Shown here in pieces: positions 20,983 through 31,712 of a stretch of DNA of 64,000 nt (its first letter is position 1; the number at the start of each line of letters is the position of its first letter). Source of the DNA: Microstegium vimineum (Eukaryota > Streptophyta > Magnoliopsida > Poales > Poaceae); assembly GCA_022036555.1 (NCBI GenBank), contig CM039122.1, forward strand, positions 5,386,289 to 5,450,288. Reading direction: 5' to 3'. Both the position numbers and the translations under genes were made by a program. The notes below the pieces were generated by a model that was given only the letters and a program-made list of their open reading frames with translations, searched no databases and was not told the origin of the DNA.

Positions 20983-21584
20983 CAATCAGACCAAACGACA
21001 GAGGAGAGCAAAGTGTGGCTACTCCGTTCGTCGAGCACGGTCGAAGCGCAGCTTTGCACTTTCGTGGCTCGAGTGACGACTAGTGGAGTCGATTAAAGTT
21101 TGCAGCTTTTGCTTCGATTCCTTCCATTTTCCGCCTTTTCTCCCTGCTGCGTTTTTTTCTGCAAGTTTCACTTTCAGCGTGCGTCAGTTCTTGCATGTCT
21201 GTTACGGATCAGCTCTGTCCTCCTCTGGATCATCAAACTGTGTAGTCAGTCATGGCTAGTACAGCCATACTACAGGTTGGTGTGGCTGTGGCAGCTAGTA
21301 GTAGCCGACTAGTATAGCTCCAACCTATCTGAAACCCTAGTTCATCAAGGATAGATTCTGAATTTCTGATCCGTCCCAGTTCCGTCGGTCCGCCAAGATC
21401 GAGCAGATGAAGCGGCTAATCCCATCCAACCCGCCCGCCCTTGCATTATTTGATGTTTATTACTTATTGTATGACCATTGTCCATTGGTCAATCAAATCG
21501 TTTGACTAACTAACTAATCATGGCGTCAATCATGCAGATCTGAGCTCATCAGGACGGTGACCCACCACCAGCAGCTCGCGCGCC
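20245..21584 (+). promoter_or_regulatory. Probable promoter and 5' UTR (with intron) of the ALOG gene
   Basis: CATATATTTATATCC at 20249-20262 is a possible TATA box. The sequence then becomes CT-rich, with a (CT)n run at 20944-20983, typical of long plant leaders. CAATCATGCAG ending at about 21539 is a good splice acceptor just before the coding exon, so a leader intron is likely. Several short upstream ATGs occur. The exact transcription start and donor cannot be set by eye. Confidence 0.4.
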
Positions 21585-22355
21585 ATGGAGATTGCCTGCA
21601 CCGTCACAGCCGCAGCGGCGGACAGCCCAGGCGGCGCGGCGGCGGCGCGACCAAGCCGGTACGAGTCACAGAAGCGGAGGGACTGGCACACATTCGGGCA
21701 GTACCTACGGAACCACCGGCCACCACTAGAACTTCCCCGGTGCAGCGGCGCGCACGTGCTGGAGTTCCTACGGTACCTGGACCAGTTCGGCAAGACGAAG
21801 GTGCACGTTTCCGGGTGCCCCTTCTTCGGCCACCCGTCGCCGCCAGCGCCGTGCCCGTGCCCGCTCAAGCAGGCGTGGGGAAGCCTCGACGCGCTCGTCG
21901 GTCGCCTCCGCGCCGCGTTCGAGGAGCACGGCGGTCGGCCTGACGCCAACCCTTTCGGCGTCCGCGCCGTCAGGCTTTACCTCCGTGATGTCCGTGACTC
22001 CCAGGCTAAGGCCCGCGGCATCGCCTATGAGAAGAAGCGCCGTAAGAGACACCCGCCGGCGCACCGCCAGCCCAAACAGCACCAGCAGCAGGACGGCGGG
22101 CAAAACCAGCTGCATCCGTTGCACGCCGCGTTGGTCGCCGAGCGGCGCCCGGTTGATGTGGCCGAGCCGCCGGCGCCGCACTTCTTGATCCCGAACGCGC
22201 ACTTCCTCCACAGCCATTTCCTGCCGCCGGTCACCCAGCCCATCGACCCGGCCGGCGGCGGCGGCGGAACTGGGGAGGATATTGTGCTCGCAATGGCGAC
22301 CGCCGCCGAAGCGCACGCGGCCGGGTTCTTCATGCCGCTGTCCGTGTTCCACTAG
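21585..22355 (+). CDS. ALOG-domain transcription factor (LSH/G1-like), 256 aa
   Basis: Plant ALOG proteins are nuclear DNA-binding regulators of meristem, inflorescence and floral organ development. Examples are Arabidopsis LSH proteins and rice G1, TAWAWA1 and TRIANGULAR HULL1. Residues about 22-155 form a complete ALOG domain: SRYESQKRRDWHTFGQYLRN, LPRCSGAHVLEFLRYLDQFG, the HVSGCPFFGHPSPPAPCPCP zinc-ribbon insert with its His and Cys residues, QAWGSLDALVGRLRAAFEE and NPFGVRAVRLYLRDVRDSQA. A basic nuclear localisation stretch KKRRKRH follows at 150-156. The tail is Gln/His/Pro-rich, as is common in the family. The ATG at 21585 is in strong context (GCCATGG), and the coding part is one exon. 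The length fits the family. I cannot say which G1-like member it is without a tree. No damage seen. Confidence 0.96.
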   Translation: MEIACTVTAAAADSPGGAAAARPSRYESQKRRDWHTFGQYLRNHRPPLELPRCSGAHVLEFLRYLDQFGKTKVHVSGCPFFGHPSPPAPCPCPLKQAWGSLDALVGRLRAAFEEHGGRPDANPFGVRAVRLYLRDVRDSQAKARGIAYEKKRRKRHPPAHRQPKQHQQQDGGQNQLHPLHAALVAERRPVDVAEPPAPHFLIPNAHFLHSHFLPPVTQPIDPAGGGGGTGEDIVLAMATAAEAHAAGFFMPLSVFH

Positions 22356-22790
22356 CTAGCTCCGCTACTTCTTCGACAGTTCCATGGGATTAATCAGCAG
22401 AAATGCAGGAGTGAGATTAGGCGTACTCCTAAGAAAGATTGCAGATTCTGCTAATGGCCGGCGCGCGCGCGATCTTTGTGTAAGTCTGCAACTCTGCCAG
22501 TGCCACATCTATCACCAATCGCTGCCTTTTGGTTGTACTAGTGTTTTTGCATGGTCTTTTGTATCAAGTGATCGATAGAATGGCAGGATTAGATGATCGA
22601 TAGAATGGCAGGATTAGATGGCTTGTTCGTGTCATGTACTGTAGCTGAGACCAATCGACCTAAGCTTGCAATCAACTCTCTTTGCGTTGCTTCTGATAAT
22701 CTTGTTGTTGTCCTAACCGATTTGGCATTTATATTTTCTTCACAAAGAGTACTGTCCATTGGTAAAACGGTAAAATGTCCAATGTGTATA
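22356..22790 (+). other. 3' UTR of the ALOG gene, with a 25-bp tandem duplication
   Basis: This is the sequence after the ALOG stop. A 25-base unit, GATCGATAGAATGGCAGGATTAGAT in content, occurs twice in tandem at about 22570-22619. The end of the transcript is not certain. Confidence 0.5.
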
Positions 22791-25700
22791 CGTCGGCGAG
22801 ATGTCCCCGCCCCACCCACACGCACACCTTTGGAGAAAAAGACAGCTGCATGTGCACCTTAATCCTTTTTATAAGTAATTCTAGATCAATTTTTACTGGT
22901 GGTTTTGATCTTGTCCTAAGTTCTTATTTTGCTCGTGATACACGTACACGCAGCTCTCTAAACTTGGTCCGAGTTGTTATTCCAGTTTTGGTATTTTGGA
23001 ATTACAAATTCTTACTAAATTTGTTTTGAGTTCTCATCCCTATCTCATTAATTGCACACTTTGGCTCCTAAAACTTGTATTTGTGTCACGTGTGCCCTCC
23101 TCACATGCGTCGGCACATCAATTGCCCTGCGCTTGCCTACACTGTTGCCACACTCATCGCACTCTTTAGCCATCGAAATCTCGGGCTCTTTAGCCATCGG
23201 AGTCTGGTCGTGCATACCGGATATCTCGGGTAGGCATACCAGACATGTCCGGTCGTATGAGCTGCGATGGCAGGTCAATTACTTTGTGCACTTGGTGTCA
23301 GGCATTGGTACTGCCGGCACATGGAAGATGAGAAACAACTCTAAAAACCTTGTGGCAACTAAAGAAAAGGTAGAAAAGGATAAGAAGAGACTTTCAAGGC
23401 CTGTTTGGAACGTAGGAATTTCACAGGAATTGCGCAGAAATTTCACAGGAGTTGATTCATTTTCACTGGAAAAGGTACAGGAACAGAAAAAAAAACCACG
23501 TTCCAAACAACCCCTCAACCGTCGATACTGGGACCCTATCACATACCGTGTGCTAGCCAGCGCACCAAGTTAGGCCCTCGTGTCTCTTCCACTCAAAACC
23601 TCACTTGGGTTGGCTTTAGCACATATGAAACATTAACTATCATCATGTTGCATCTATTTTAATAGTATCGTATACATACTTAACTTAAGATTAAATTTAA
23701 ACGATTTCAAACCGCTTGAGCTAACCTCTTGCAAAATATTATCATCGCTTTCATTCTTCATCATGAGAGAGTGCCAACTTGTCCAATTGATATTCTTGTC
23801 AAGCATAGCCATCTTGAGTATGTGACCTGATTCCATTCAATGTATGTGAACAACCACAAATGTATCAAGTCACTTCGATCAAAATATCCAATAATGATTT
23901 GGCTCATTTCATAATATAACTTATTTTTGCTTGATCAACGATAGACTAAATGCAAGTACTCTATTCTTGATCACAACTATGGTTCCTCGGCGCCCAAGCC
24001 ATCGCTTACACTTCACCTACGCTTGATCCTTCGCAACCCTTTCCTTGCTATCTCCACCTTCTTAAGTAAATCATACAATGCATTTCATTTGATGAAAACC
24101 ATATATAATGCAAGCTCTTCAAATGAGACCATTCCATATGCAACATCATCCCCATTTTGATTATTTAAACCCAATATGCTTGCTTTCACATAAATCGTAG
24201 AAGTCCCACAATATAGAAGCCTTTGCATGAATTACATTTGCATTGTTGTCTTGTGTTTGAGCTCGATTGTTTATACAACAACAACAATACATCATATTAC
24301 CTTTTATTCATTCAAATCAAGTTATTGTGATAATCAATTTTCTATCCGACACTTAGCAAACTTGTTGGTTGTTTAACGTGTTGTCATTAAATAATGCAGA
24401 GCACACTAAAGGGATGTATCGATGCACTTACAATCTCTTACCCTAACAACAATTGTATCTATGATGGACCTACTCCTATGCTATAGTGACAACAATATAA
24501 CACACCACTAGACCTAGATTTTTTACGAGGCTCCTCATGCATCACAATCAACTCGCGAAACTAGCTGTGATGAGACATGTGTTGTAGTAGTGCCACAAAC
24601 ATAATGTGGAGTACAGCATACCTTGTGATCAGATTGATCATGAATTATTGTTCTATACCTTTTTCAATTTAAAAAATGGAGAAACTATTGAGTAGGATTG
24701 ATGGACATACGTATATATGGTGGACGTTGAAACCAAGCATCTCGAAAAAGGATGAAAGAGTTCGATCAATTGGTCATGTTTTAAAGGCTATGCACTTGTC
24801 CTAGCCAGAATTTTAGTGTCCCTTGCTGTGCTGAGTGCGTGCAAAGGTACACTCTCATGCCCCTAGCTAGTAGCTACAGTAGTGTCGCACTCACAACCTC
24901 ACAATTCGTACCTCTCGGTTCGCTGGTATATAAGTCGGTTGATTCCGACTGATTTAATAGTGTTATATGAGAGAGAATAAGCTGAAACAAGCTTGAGTAG
25001 TTTAAGCGGATGATATATGTAGGAGGTTGAATGTCCTCATTGCGTCATAATTAAGATAGTAGTGTATGTGTTCTCGTTCAATGAATATTCTTAAATTTAA
25101 CTGGATTTGTAAAAGAGTATTAGCAATATTTGTATATCTAGATAAATTTATAATAAAAATAAATTTAATAATTTATCTAATAATACTGATTACGTGCTAT
25201 AAATGTTAATATTATTTATAAAGTTAAGTGAGAACGTCCGTTAAGAATGGCACAGAGTGGAGTACACTATTGTCAGGTTTCTTGGTGGCCCTCTGTCTTT
25301 TTGACGAAGTTTGGTGCCATTTCTGTGCTCGGCTGCTTCTTCTGCGTCTCAACCAGTGAACCACTGACAAGAAATTCCAAAGTCATAGCAGATCGAAGTG
25401 CATCATCCTGCCACATCTATCCATGGGATCCTTCGAACCAAAGTGGTCCTTGAGTTGAGAACCAAGAATGTGAGAGTTCCGGTGGTTTGTGGTCCATCAT
25501 AGGTCAAACCTGAAAGATGCCCCACATTTAACATTTTCCTAGGTACAAAACCCCATCATAGGTACTTTGAACGAAGGAAGTAGTACTTATTAAAATTGTT
25601 TAATTGTGCCGAAAACACTGCAAAACCGCAACACACAAAAAAACTACAATGTTGGTTAACCAAAAAAAGTTGTGAACAAATACTTGCAAATTGGTTCAGA

Positions 25701-26180
25701 ACGCCACGTACGTATTTTGGCTGGAGGGTGCATTCAGTAGTTTTACAGTTTTTTTACTCCTGTTTTGATCCCAAATAAAATTGTAGAAACATTTTTTTTC
25801 TTAACAGAAAATGTACTCTCTCTCTCTCTGTCCGATACAATTATTGCACAGCACGGAGATATTTTTCATGATATATTTAATTGGTGTTAAAATATTAATT
25901 ATTTTATCTGTATATTTGGTCAAACTTTAAATATTTTAACTCTGAGAATGTATCTAGAATCATATTTTTTTTTCTCGGGATAGATGTGGCATCTTGTTTC
26001 GTGAGGTTTCATCAGAAATGCATGCATACTCCTACTAGTAGATTAGTACGGTACTACAGTACATCCATGGATCGAAATAGTGAAGAACACGTGAAAAGGC
26101 TATTGCTGGTGCCGTGGGTTTGGAAGTTGGAGCAAGCGAAGCGAGCTGGACCATGGCCGCCCATGCCCATGTGAGTCCAT
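22791..26180. other. Intergenic, repeat-like, no gene recognised
   Basis: It contains a small hAT-like MITE (23397-23514) and AT-rich DNA. The segment about 23640-24530 looks like part of an old LTR element on the minus strand, but has no recognisable coding block. The frames at 23052-23573 and 25247-25453 have no known domain. A CT run at 25815-25830 resembles a degraded Stowaway end. Confidence 0.4.
23397..23514. mobile_element. Short hAT-like MITE
   Basis: It starts AGGCCTGTTTGGAACGTAGG and ends ACGTTCCAAACAACCCC, so the two ends are inverted copies (TGTTTGGAAC / GTTCCAAACA). It matches the type of very short MITE that is common in grasses. About 118 bp, non-coding. Confidence 0.6.
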
Positions 26181-26189
26181 GACTGCAGT

Positions 26190-26890
26190 CACTGCAAATG
26201 GCATGCGTGCAGGTGTGCCAAACCTGCACAGTCAGAGACGACGTTGGCAGCTGATATCCCATGTCTTGTCACGCAACGCATTGCGCTTGCGCGCAGTGTC
26301 GTCGCAGACACACACACACGCACGTCGTCTGGTCTGATCATCAGCTCAGATGACGTGTGCTCTGAAAAGATATCTGATGACGGGCATTGGACTGGACGTG
26401 GACAGGCAGGCAGTTCAACCATGGAGGTCATCGCCTGTGCAGAAACAATTTTTAGTATCAAACACCCCAGTGATGGATTGCCATTTTTAATAGATGGAAG
26501 GCGACGACCTCCCTCAGCCTTCTGAAACGTTAAAATTCAAAATTTTGTAAGAATTTTGAATCTAAACATGTTCAGAACTACTATGACACTATTTTAGAAT
26601 TATGTTTTTTTTTCGGACGGAGCCACGCGGAGGTACTCCGTAAAGTACTATACAGTACTATACGATACGATAGCCCTTGGGATTAGAATTTCAGCAGAAG
26701 TTCAGAACGGATACACTGCCATGTCTGTCTGCTTCTGCAAATGGCATGCATTCTGCAGCTGCAGTGACGACGCCTGCTGGTGCCGGCCAGTATCTCATGT
26801 CTTGTCACCGGATTCACGCATGTCGCATCGTATCATCACGCACGTCGTCTGCTCTCGTCGTCTCGCCAGACGTGCGAAGGAAGTAAGCCG
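26190..26890. repeat. Diverged local duplication
   Basis: About 26190-26330 and 26735-26880 share ordered blocks: GCAAATGGCATGC, ATCYCATGTCTTGTCAC and CACGCACGTCGTCTG. The copies are about 550 bases apart, in the same orientation and rather diverged. No coding potential recognised. Confidence 0.55.
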
Positions 26891-26950
26891 GGAAACATGA
26901 CCTGCTGATCGCCTGAACCATGGGAGATGGGACGTTCCGGGTGAAAAATA

Positions 26951-27581
26951 CTCCCTCCGTCTGAAAAAAATAACGAATCTGTACATGTAATTCATAACTA
27001 AAATTGTAACTTTTTTTTGAGATGGAGGGTGTACAGATTCCGACAGGCAAAGATGACGTTTACTGGGGTCTTTTCTTTTCTTCGTCGAGAGACGAGAAAT
27101 AGTACTCCCTCAACTCGTACTGCCCTTTTCCGTAAAAAAAATGACGCTACGGCACGTGAACTCCGTATATACACAAGTCAAACGTTGCAAAGATTATTGT
27201 AAACGGAGGGTTATTATAAAATAAATTCAATGATCTATCTAATAATATTTAATATTTTACATAAGTATATTTTATTTAAAAAAAACTATGTATCTAATGA
27301 TACTTTGTATTCTAAGGAAACCTTGTCGTATTGTTTTACTCAATCTATGACATACACTTCATTGTCGTATTCTAAGTTATTCGATCTTTTTTTAACTTTG
27401 ATAAATTATATTTGAAAGAATATAAATATTTGAAATAAAAAATTAGTATTATTGGATATATCGTTAAACGTATTATTATAATAACTTATTTGAAGATATA
27501 AATGTTGTACGTAATTTTATAAATTTAGTGAAAGTTAAGGACATGTATTCCGTAATGACTTTCTTGGTGAGACAGAGGGAG
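26951..27581. mobile_element. Stowaway-type MITE sequences (one complete, one extra terminus)
   Basis: CTCCCTCCGTCTG at 26951 and CTCCCTCAACTCG at 27105 are two left-type ends. GACAGAGGGAG at 27571-27581 is a right-type end. TA flanks 26951 and follows 27581. The simplest reading is an element at 27105-27581 next to a separate or truncated one starting at 26951. Confidence 0.55.
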
Positions 27582-27961
27582 TAGAGCTCAATTTTTTTTT
27601 GTAAAAGTTTAGCTGTCAATCAAACACTAGCCAATCTACCCTACTAATTCACTATCTTTTTCTTTTGTACATCCACCAAATAAAACGTTCCCCACTGAGG
27701 TAGTCTTTCTTCACACACCCCAGAAAATGTACCTAGAAAAATAACAACATAGAAATAAACTGTCCAGATTGATTGTGGGTCTTCTCTCTCTTACTTACTC
27801 ATATCTAACGATCAACATTGTGTGTGTCATCGCGCTCATCTCCCACGCGCCCCGTAGGTCCGCAGCAAGAGTTCGATTCCTCGTGGTGTCTTTATTTTGA
27901 GCTTTTTCCATCGTAAAAATACCGCTCCCTCTCTCTCTCTCTCTCTCTCTAGAGCCGCCAG
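27582..27961. other. Intergenic with a pol III B-box-like site and a CT run
   Basis: GAGTTCGATTCCTCG near 27872 resembles a pol III B box, but I find no clover-leaf around it. A (CT)n run lies at 27928-27950, just before the solo LTR. Confidence 0.35.
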
Positions 27962-30900
27962 TGTGACGGAACCGTCCAAACTATAAGAGATCAAGTACCA
28001 AAGTAGTTGATTTAACTGTCACTTAAAGCACTTGAGCCCATATAATCCCGGTAGTCCAGAAATCTCAAAGGATTTCTAACCATCGTATATCCAACCAAGA
28101 TCGCGCAAACTCAGGTATGCACATTCGAACGAGCCACAATTAAACCGAAAGTACTTGAAGTACGAATAAAGTTATTACAACACTTTGCTCCAAATAAAAG
28201 TAGTACTTACGCCACGACACCTGTGGCCAAATAGAACATTGTTTGAAATTGAACCCAAAGTTTTACTCCACACTAATATCATTAAAAGATAAGGGTGCCC
28301 ACGAGGTCATGTCCGACAACAGCAAAAGATGAGTTCGTAGAAGACCTTGCCCAAGGCCTACTCCTCTTCTCCTTCGACAGGATAGAGACAGTGCTTACAA
28401 TAGCCAAAGTATACTTGGTCATCTGCAACAAACGGGATAAACCCTGAGTACGGGAATGTACTCAGCTAGACTTACCCGTCTAACTGAAAATAAAGACTCC
28501 AAGGATATGCAAGGCTATTCTTGTGGATCTGGGTAAACTTGCTTTTGCGGAAAAGCGAACAAGACGAAACTAAAGATTAGAGAGCAGCCATTTTTCCATC
28601 CTATTATTATCTCTAAGTTTGCACCTGTGCTAGAGCACTCACTTGAACTACTCAAACAATATAATAACATATATCCAAATTATTTTATCAATATTTTAGT
28701 AGAACCATTACGATGTCACATGAAGTTGTACCGTGGTGAAGCTCAGCATAATCCCCCATATCCAGTGGGGGGCGGCAATTCGAATCGATATACATCCAGC
28801 TGGCAAGATTACCTTTTAACACACGCCCACACTTTCCCCGTCGGGTCCATGCATTGGGTTACCGCTCAACAAAGTCCAGGTAGTATCGCCGCGGGCTCGC
28901 ATTGGTCCACCCAATTGTAGAAATCAGTTGGCCACCACGGGGCAGATCGTATCTACAAACTAGAGGGTGCTCACAGCAGATTGAGCGCCGGCCTGGACAG
29001 TATTTACTCGGCTTCGGGGCCGATACTCACAACGGCCCCTATGTGAAAGGGCGCATTCAAAGATGTAAGAGGACCACCATCGTATACAAACCTATACGAT
29101 CCAACGGACGGACTGCCCCCAAGTCTAAACCACTTGGTGCCTCTTCCTTCCAGTTGACCGTATTTCATTACTACCATTGGTTCTTTCCACGATAGCAAAT
29201 ATAGTCAACCGTGATAGTATTACCCCATGGGATAACACGAAACATAATTATAAATGTAACCATTTATTCTAAGCAGGCTAAGCGGTTGCTTTTACTTTTA
29301 TTAACAGGGTAACAAGGTAGGTAAAATAATAATCAAGGAAGGTAATGCATCAATTTGGGATTCAAACAACTCCTGTCACCTAATGCATCACAGTATAAAA
29401 TACTCAAGTAGATTAATTGTAAATACTGGGAGGCTTAAGGATGCTTCGGGGCTTGCCTTGAGTGAAGGTGGAGGGCTGGTGGTCAGGGCACTCGGGGAGG
29501 TTAGTGTCGAGCTCATGGTACTCCTCGTTTAGCTCCTGCACCTCCTGGACTTCTATCTCTGGGGTTGGTTCCTGGTCTTCCTCTACTGATCCTAAATGAT
29601 TGCAATGCATATATAAGTAACTTGATGGTGCAGGGATGATGCTTGAACAAGATTTAGCACACTAAAAATGACTCTAAGCATTTAACAAATTAATTACCAC
29701 AAAGCCACTTTACACAGCAAGCCTATTATAAACTATTACAAAAAATCTACAAAAATTACAAGGAACGAAGCAAGCCTACTGGATGCTACTGCGGAAAAAT
29801 TAACCACAGAAGAGCTACCAGCTAGCAGATACAAAAAGATGAAATTAAATGCAGAAAAATCACTTAGAACTAGAGCTACTAGATAACAGGGTGAAACATG
29901 CTATAACTTATTTTTAGCAGAATCTATACTTAAAAACATATTTATCAAGAAAGTTCCATGATCAACACTATCAGATTATTTTCTATATAGATTTTCCAAG
30001 AAAACCCTAGAAAAGGGCACTTGAACTACAAGTATCTTTTCTGTCATACAACATACCACATATTATATTTTTCTTAGACAGAGCATGACATACAGAGACT
30101 CCACAAAAAGTTTCATGATTTAAACGTGCACATATTTACCACAGGAATTAATCTAAGAAAACAGCAGAAACACATGTTAATAGGTGATAAATAAAACTTA
30201 TACCGAAACATGGCATGTTATATTTTTCCTAGCTTTTACACAGGATAACAGAGCTAACATAAAAACCTTACATTTTTATTTGGCCATTTTAAGCAAGAAC
30301 ACAAATAACTTTGATATATATAGAAAAGAATTATTTAAACATTAGTACTGAAGACATTCTCCAAAAATCATTTTTATATTTTTAACAGAAAGATCATTAT
30401 TTTTAGAGTCTAACAAAATTGATATCACCATTTTAGGAGTTACCAAACTCTAGATATAAAACAAACAAGCATTATCATATTACTAAAAATAGGAAAAAGG
30501 AATTTCATTTCGTAATCCGCCCCGTGGGGGAACAGTACTGGGCCTGGCCCAATACACGCGGGCGGAAGAGAGCAGACAAGCGGGGCCCGCGGTCAGCTCT
30601 GGCCCACCTGCCAGTGAGCAGGGAGCAGAGGACGACGCTGACCGGCGCGTTCTCGCCGGCGGTGAGGTCTCCGTCGCGGTCGGGCGCGAGCGCGCGGGCG
30701 TGCGCGACGCGTGCGTGCGGGCATGTGTGCTGTGCGACGCGCGAGTGAGCGCGCGGGAGCGCGCGTGCGCGGGCCGAGGGCAAGGCCAAACGGGCCGAAA
30801 GCAAGGCGCCGACCCATTTCAGTTTGATTTCCTTTTCCATTTTCTTTTATTTGATTCAAACTGAATTTGCTTCAAAACAGTTTCAAAAACTCAAAACTAA

Positions 30901-31293
30901 GTTTTGACACTTAAACCAAAGTTGTTCAGAATATTATTCTCTACCTTTTTCCTGTAGGTCATAAATTCTGAAAACCATTAGTTCAAGGGTTGAGGATTTA
31001 AAACTTATTTAAGCTATTTAAGAAAAGAAATACTTTATTTCTTTAGCAGATAAACTAAGCTAAACTAAGCAGGGTAATTAAACATAAAGCAAACCATACT
31101 TTACTCCAAGTATAGCAAGGTTTAGCTAAACAGGTTGATCACAAGGTTGAGCACAAAACACCTATATAATTATAGTTTCAAAACATTATAACACACACAT
31201 GAAATGATAGCATATGCAAACATGAATGCAATGAAATATTGGTGCTTAGTGGTTAATGATGATCCTAATGCAAGCTTGACACAGGGTGTCACA
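27962..31293 (-). mobile_element. Solo LTR of a Tekay/Del-like Gypsy element (minus strand)
   Basis: The segment starts TGTGACGG and ends GGGTGTCACA, so it has TG...CA ends. Read on the minus strand it begins TGTGACACCC, close to the TGTAACACCC start of the other solo LTR here. The flanks GCCAG (27957-27961) and GCTAG (31294-31298) are a 5-bp duplication with one change. Its 3.3-kb length, the GC-rich patch at 30490-30860 and the sequence GGGTTTATCCCGTTTGTTGC on the minus strand fit the very long LTRs of grass Tekay/Del chromoviruses. No gag-pol sequence lies next to it, so it is a solo LTR left by recombination. Confidence 0.65.
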
Positions 31294-31445
31294 GCTAGAG
31301 CCGGAGCATCGCGGATTCGCGAGCCTGTCGGGCCGGTGCAGGAAGGTGCGGACTATCAGGGCGCCGCTGGAACAGAGAGGACGTTGCGGGGCGGCGTTGG
31401 GACGTCGCAGCGTGGCGGGCGGCGCTCGGCCGCTCGCGCATGGTG

Positions 31446-31712
31446 GGGTTCCCGCGTGCCACTCGGCCACCGGCCACGAGGGAGCGGAGGAAGAAAGGAT
31501 AAGGGGAAAAGGGAAAGGGAAAGAAAAAATGGGGAAAAGAAAAATTAAGGGAAAAATGAAAATAAATAGGCTTGGGTTCCCGCGTGTCGCTTGGCCACCG
31601 GCAATGAGGGAGCGGAGGAAGAAAGGATAAGGGGGAAAACGAAGGGTGGGAAAGAAAAAATGGGAAAAAGAAAAAGGAAGATAAAAAAGGGAAAAAGAAA
31701 ATAAATAGGCTG
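31446..31712. repeat. Tandem duplication, about 128 bp, purine-rich
   Basis: Copy 1 starts at 31446 and copy 2 at 31574. Each begins GGGTTCCCGCGTG and passes through GAGGGAGCGGAGGAAGAAAG, GGATAAGGGG and a long GA-rich tract. Each ends AATAAATAGGCT. The second copy is slightly longer because of indels in the purine tract. Confidence 0.85.

Noticed and set aside
27860..27890. tRNA gene suggested by GAGTTCGATTCC
   Set aside because: Only the B-box-like sequence is present. No matching A box, anticodon arm or acceptor stem can be folded around it.
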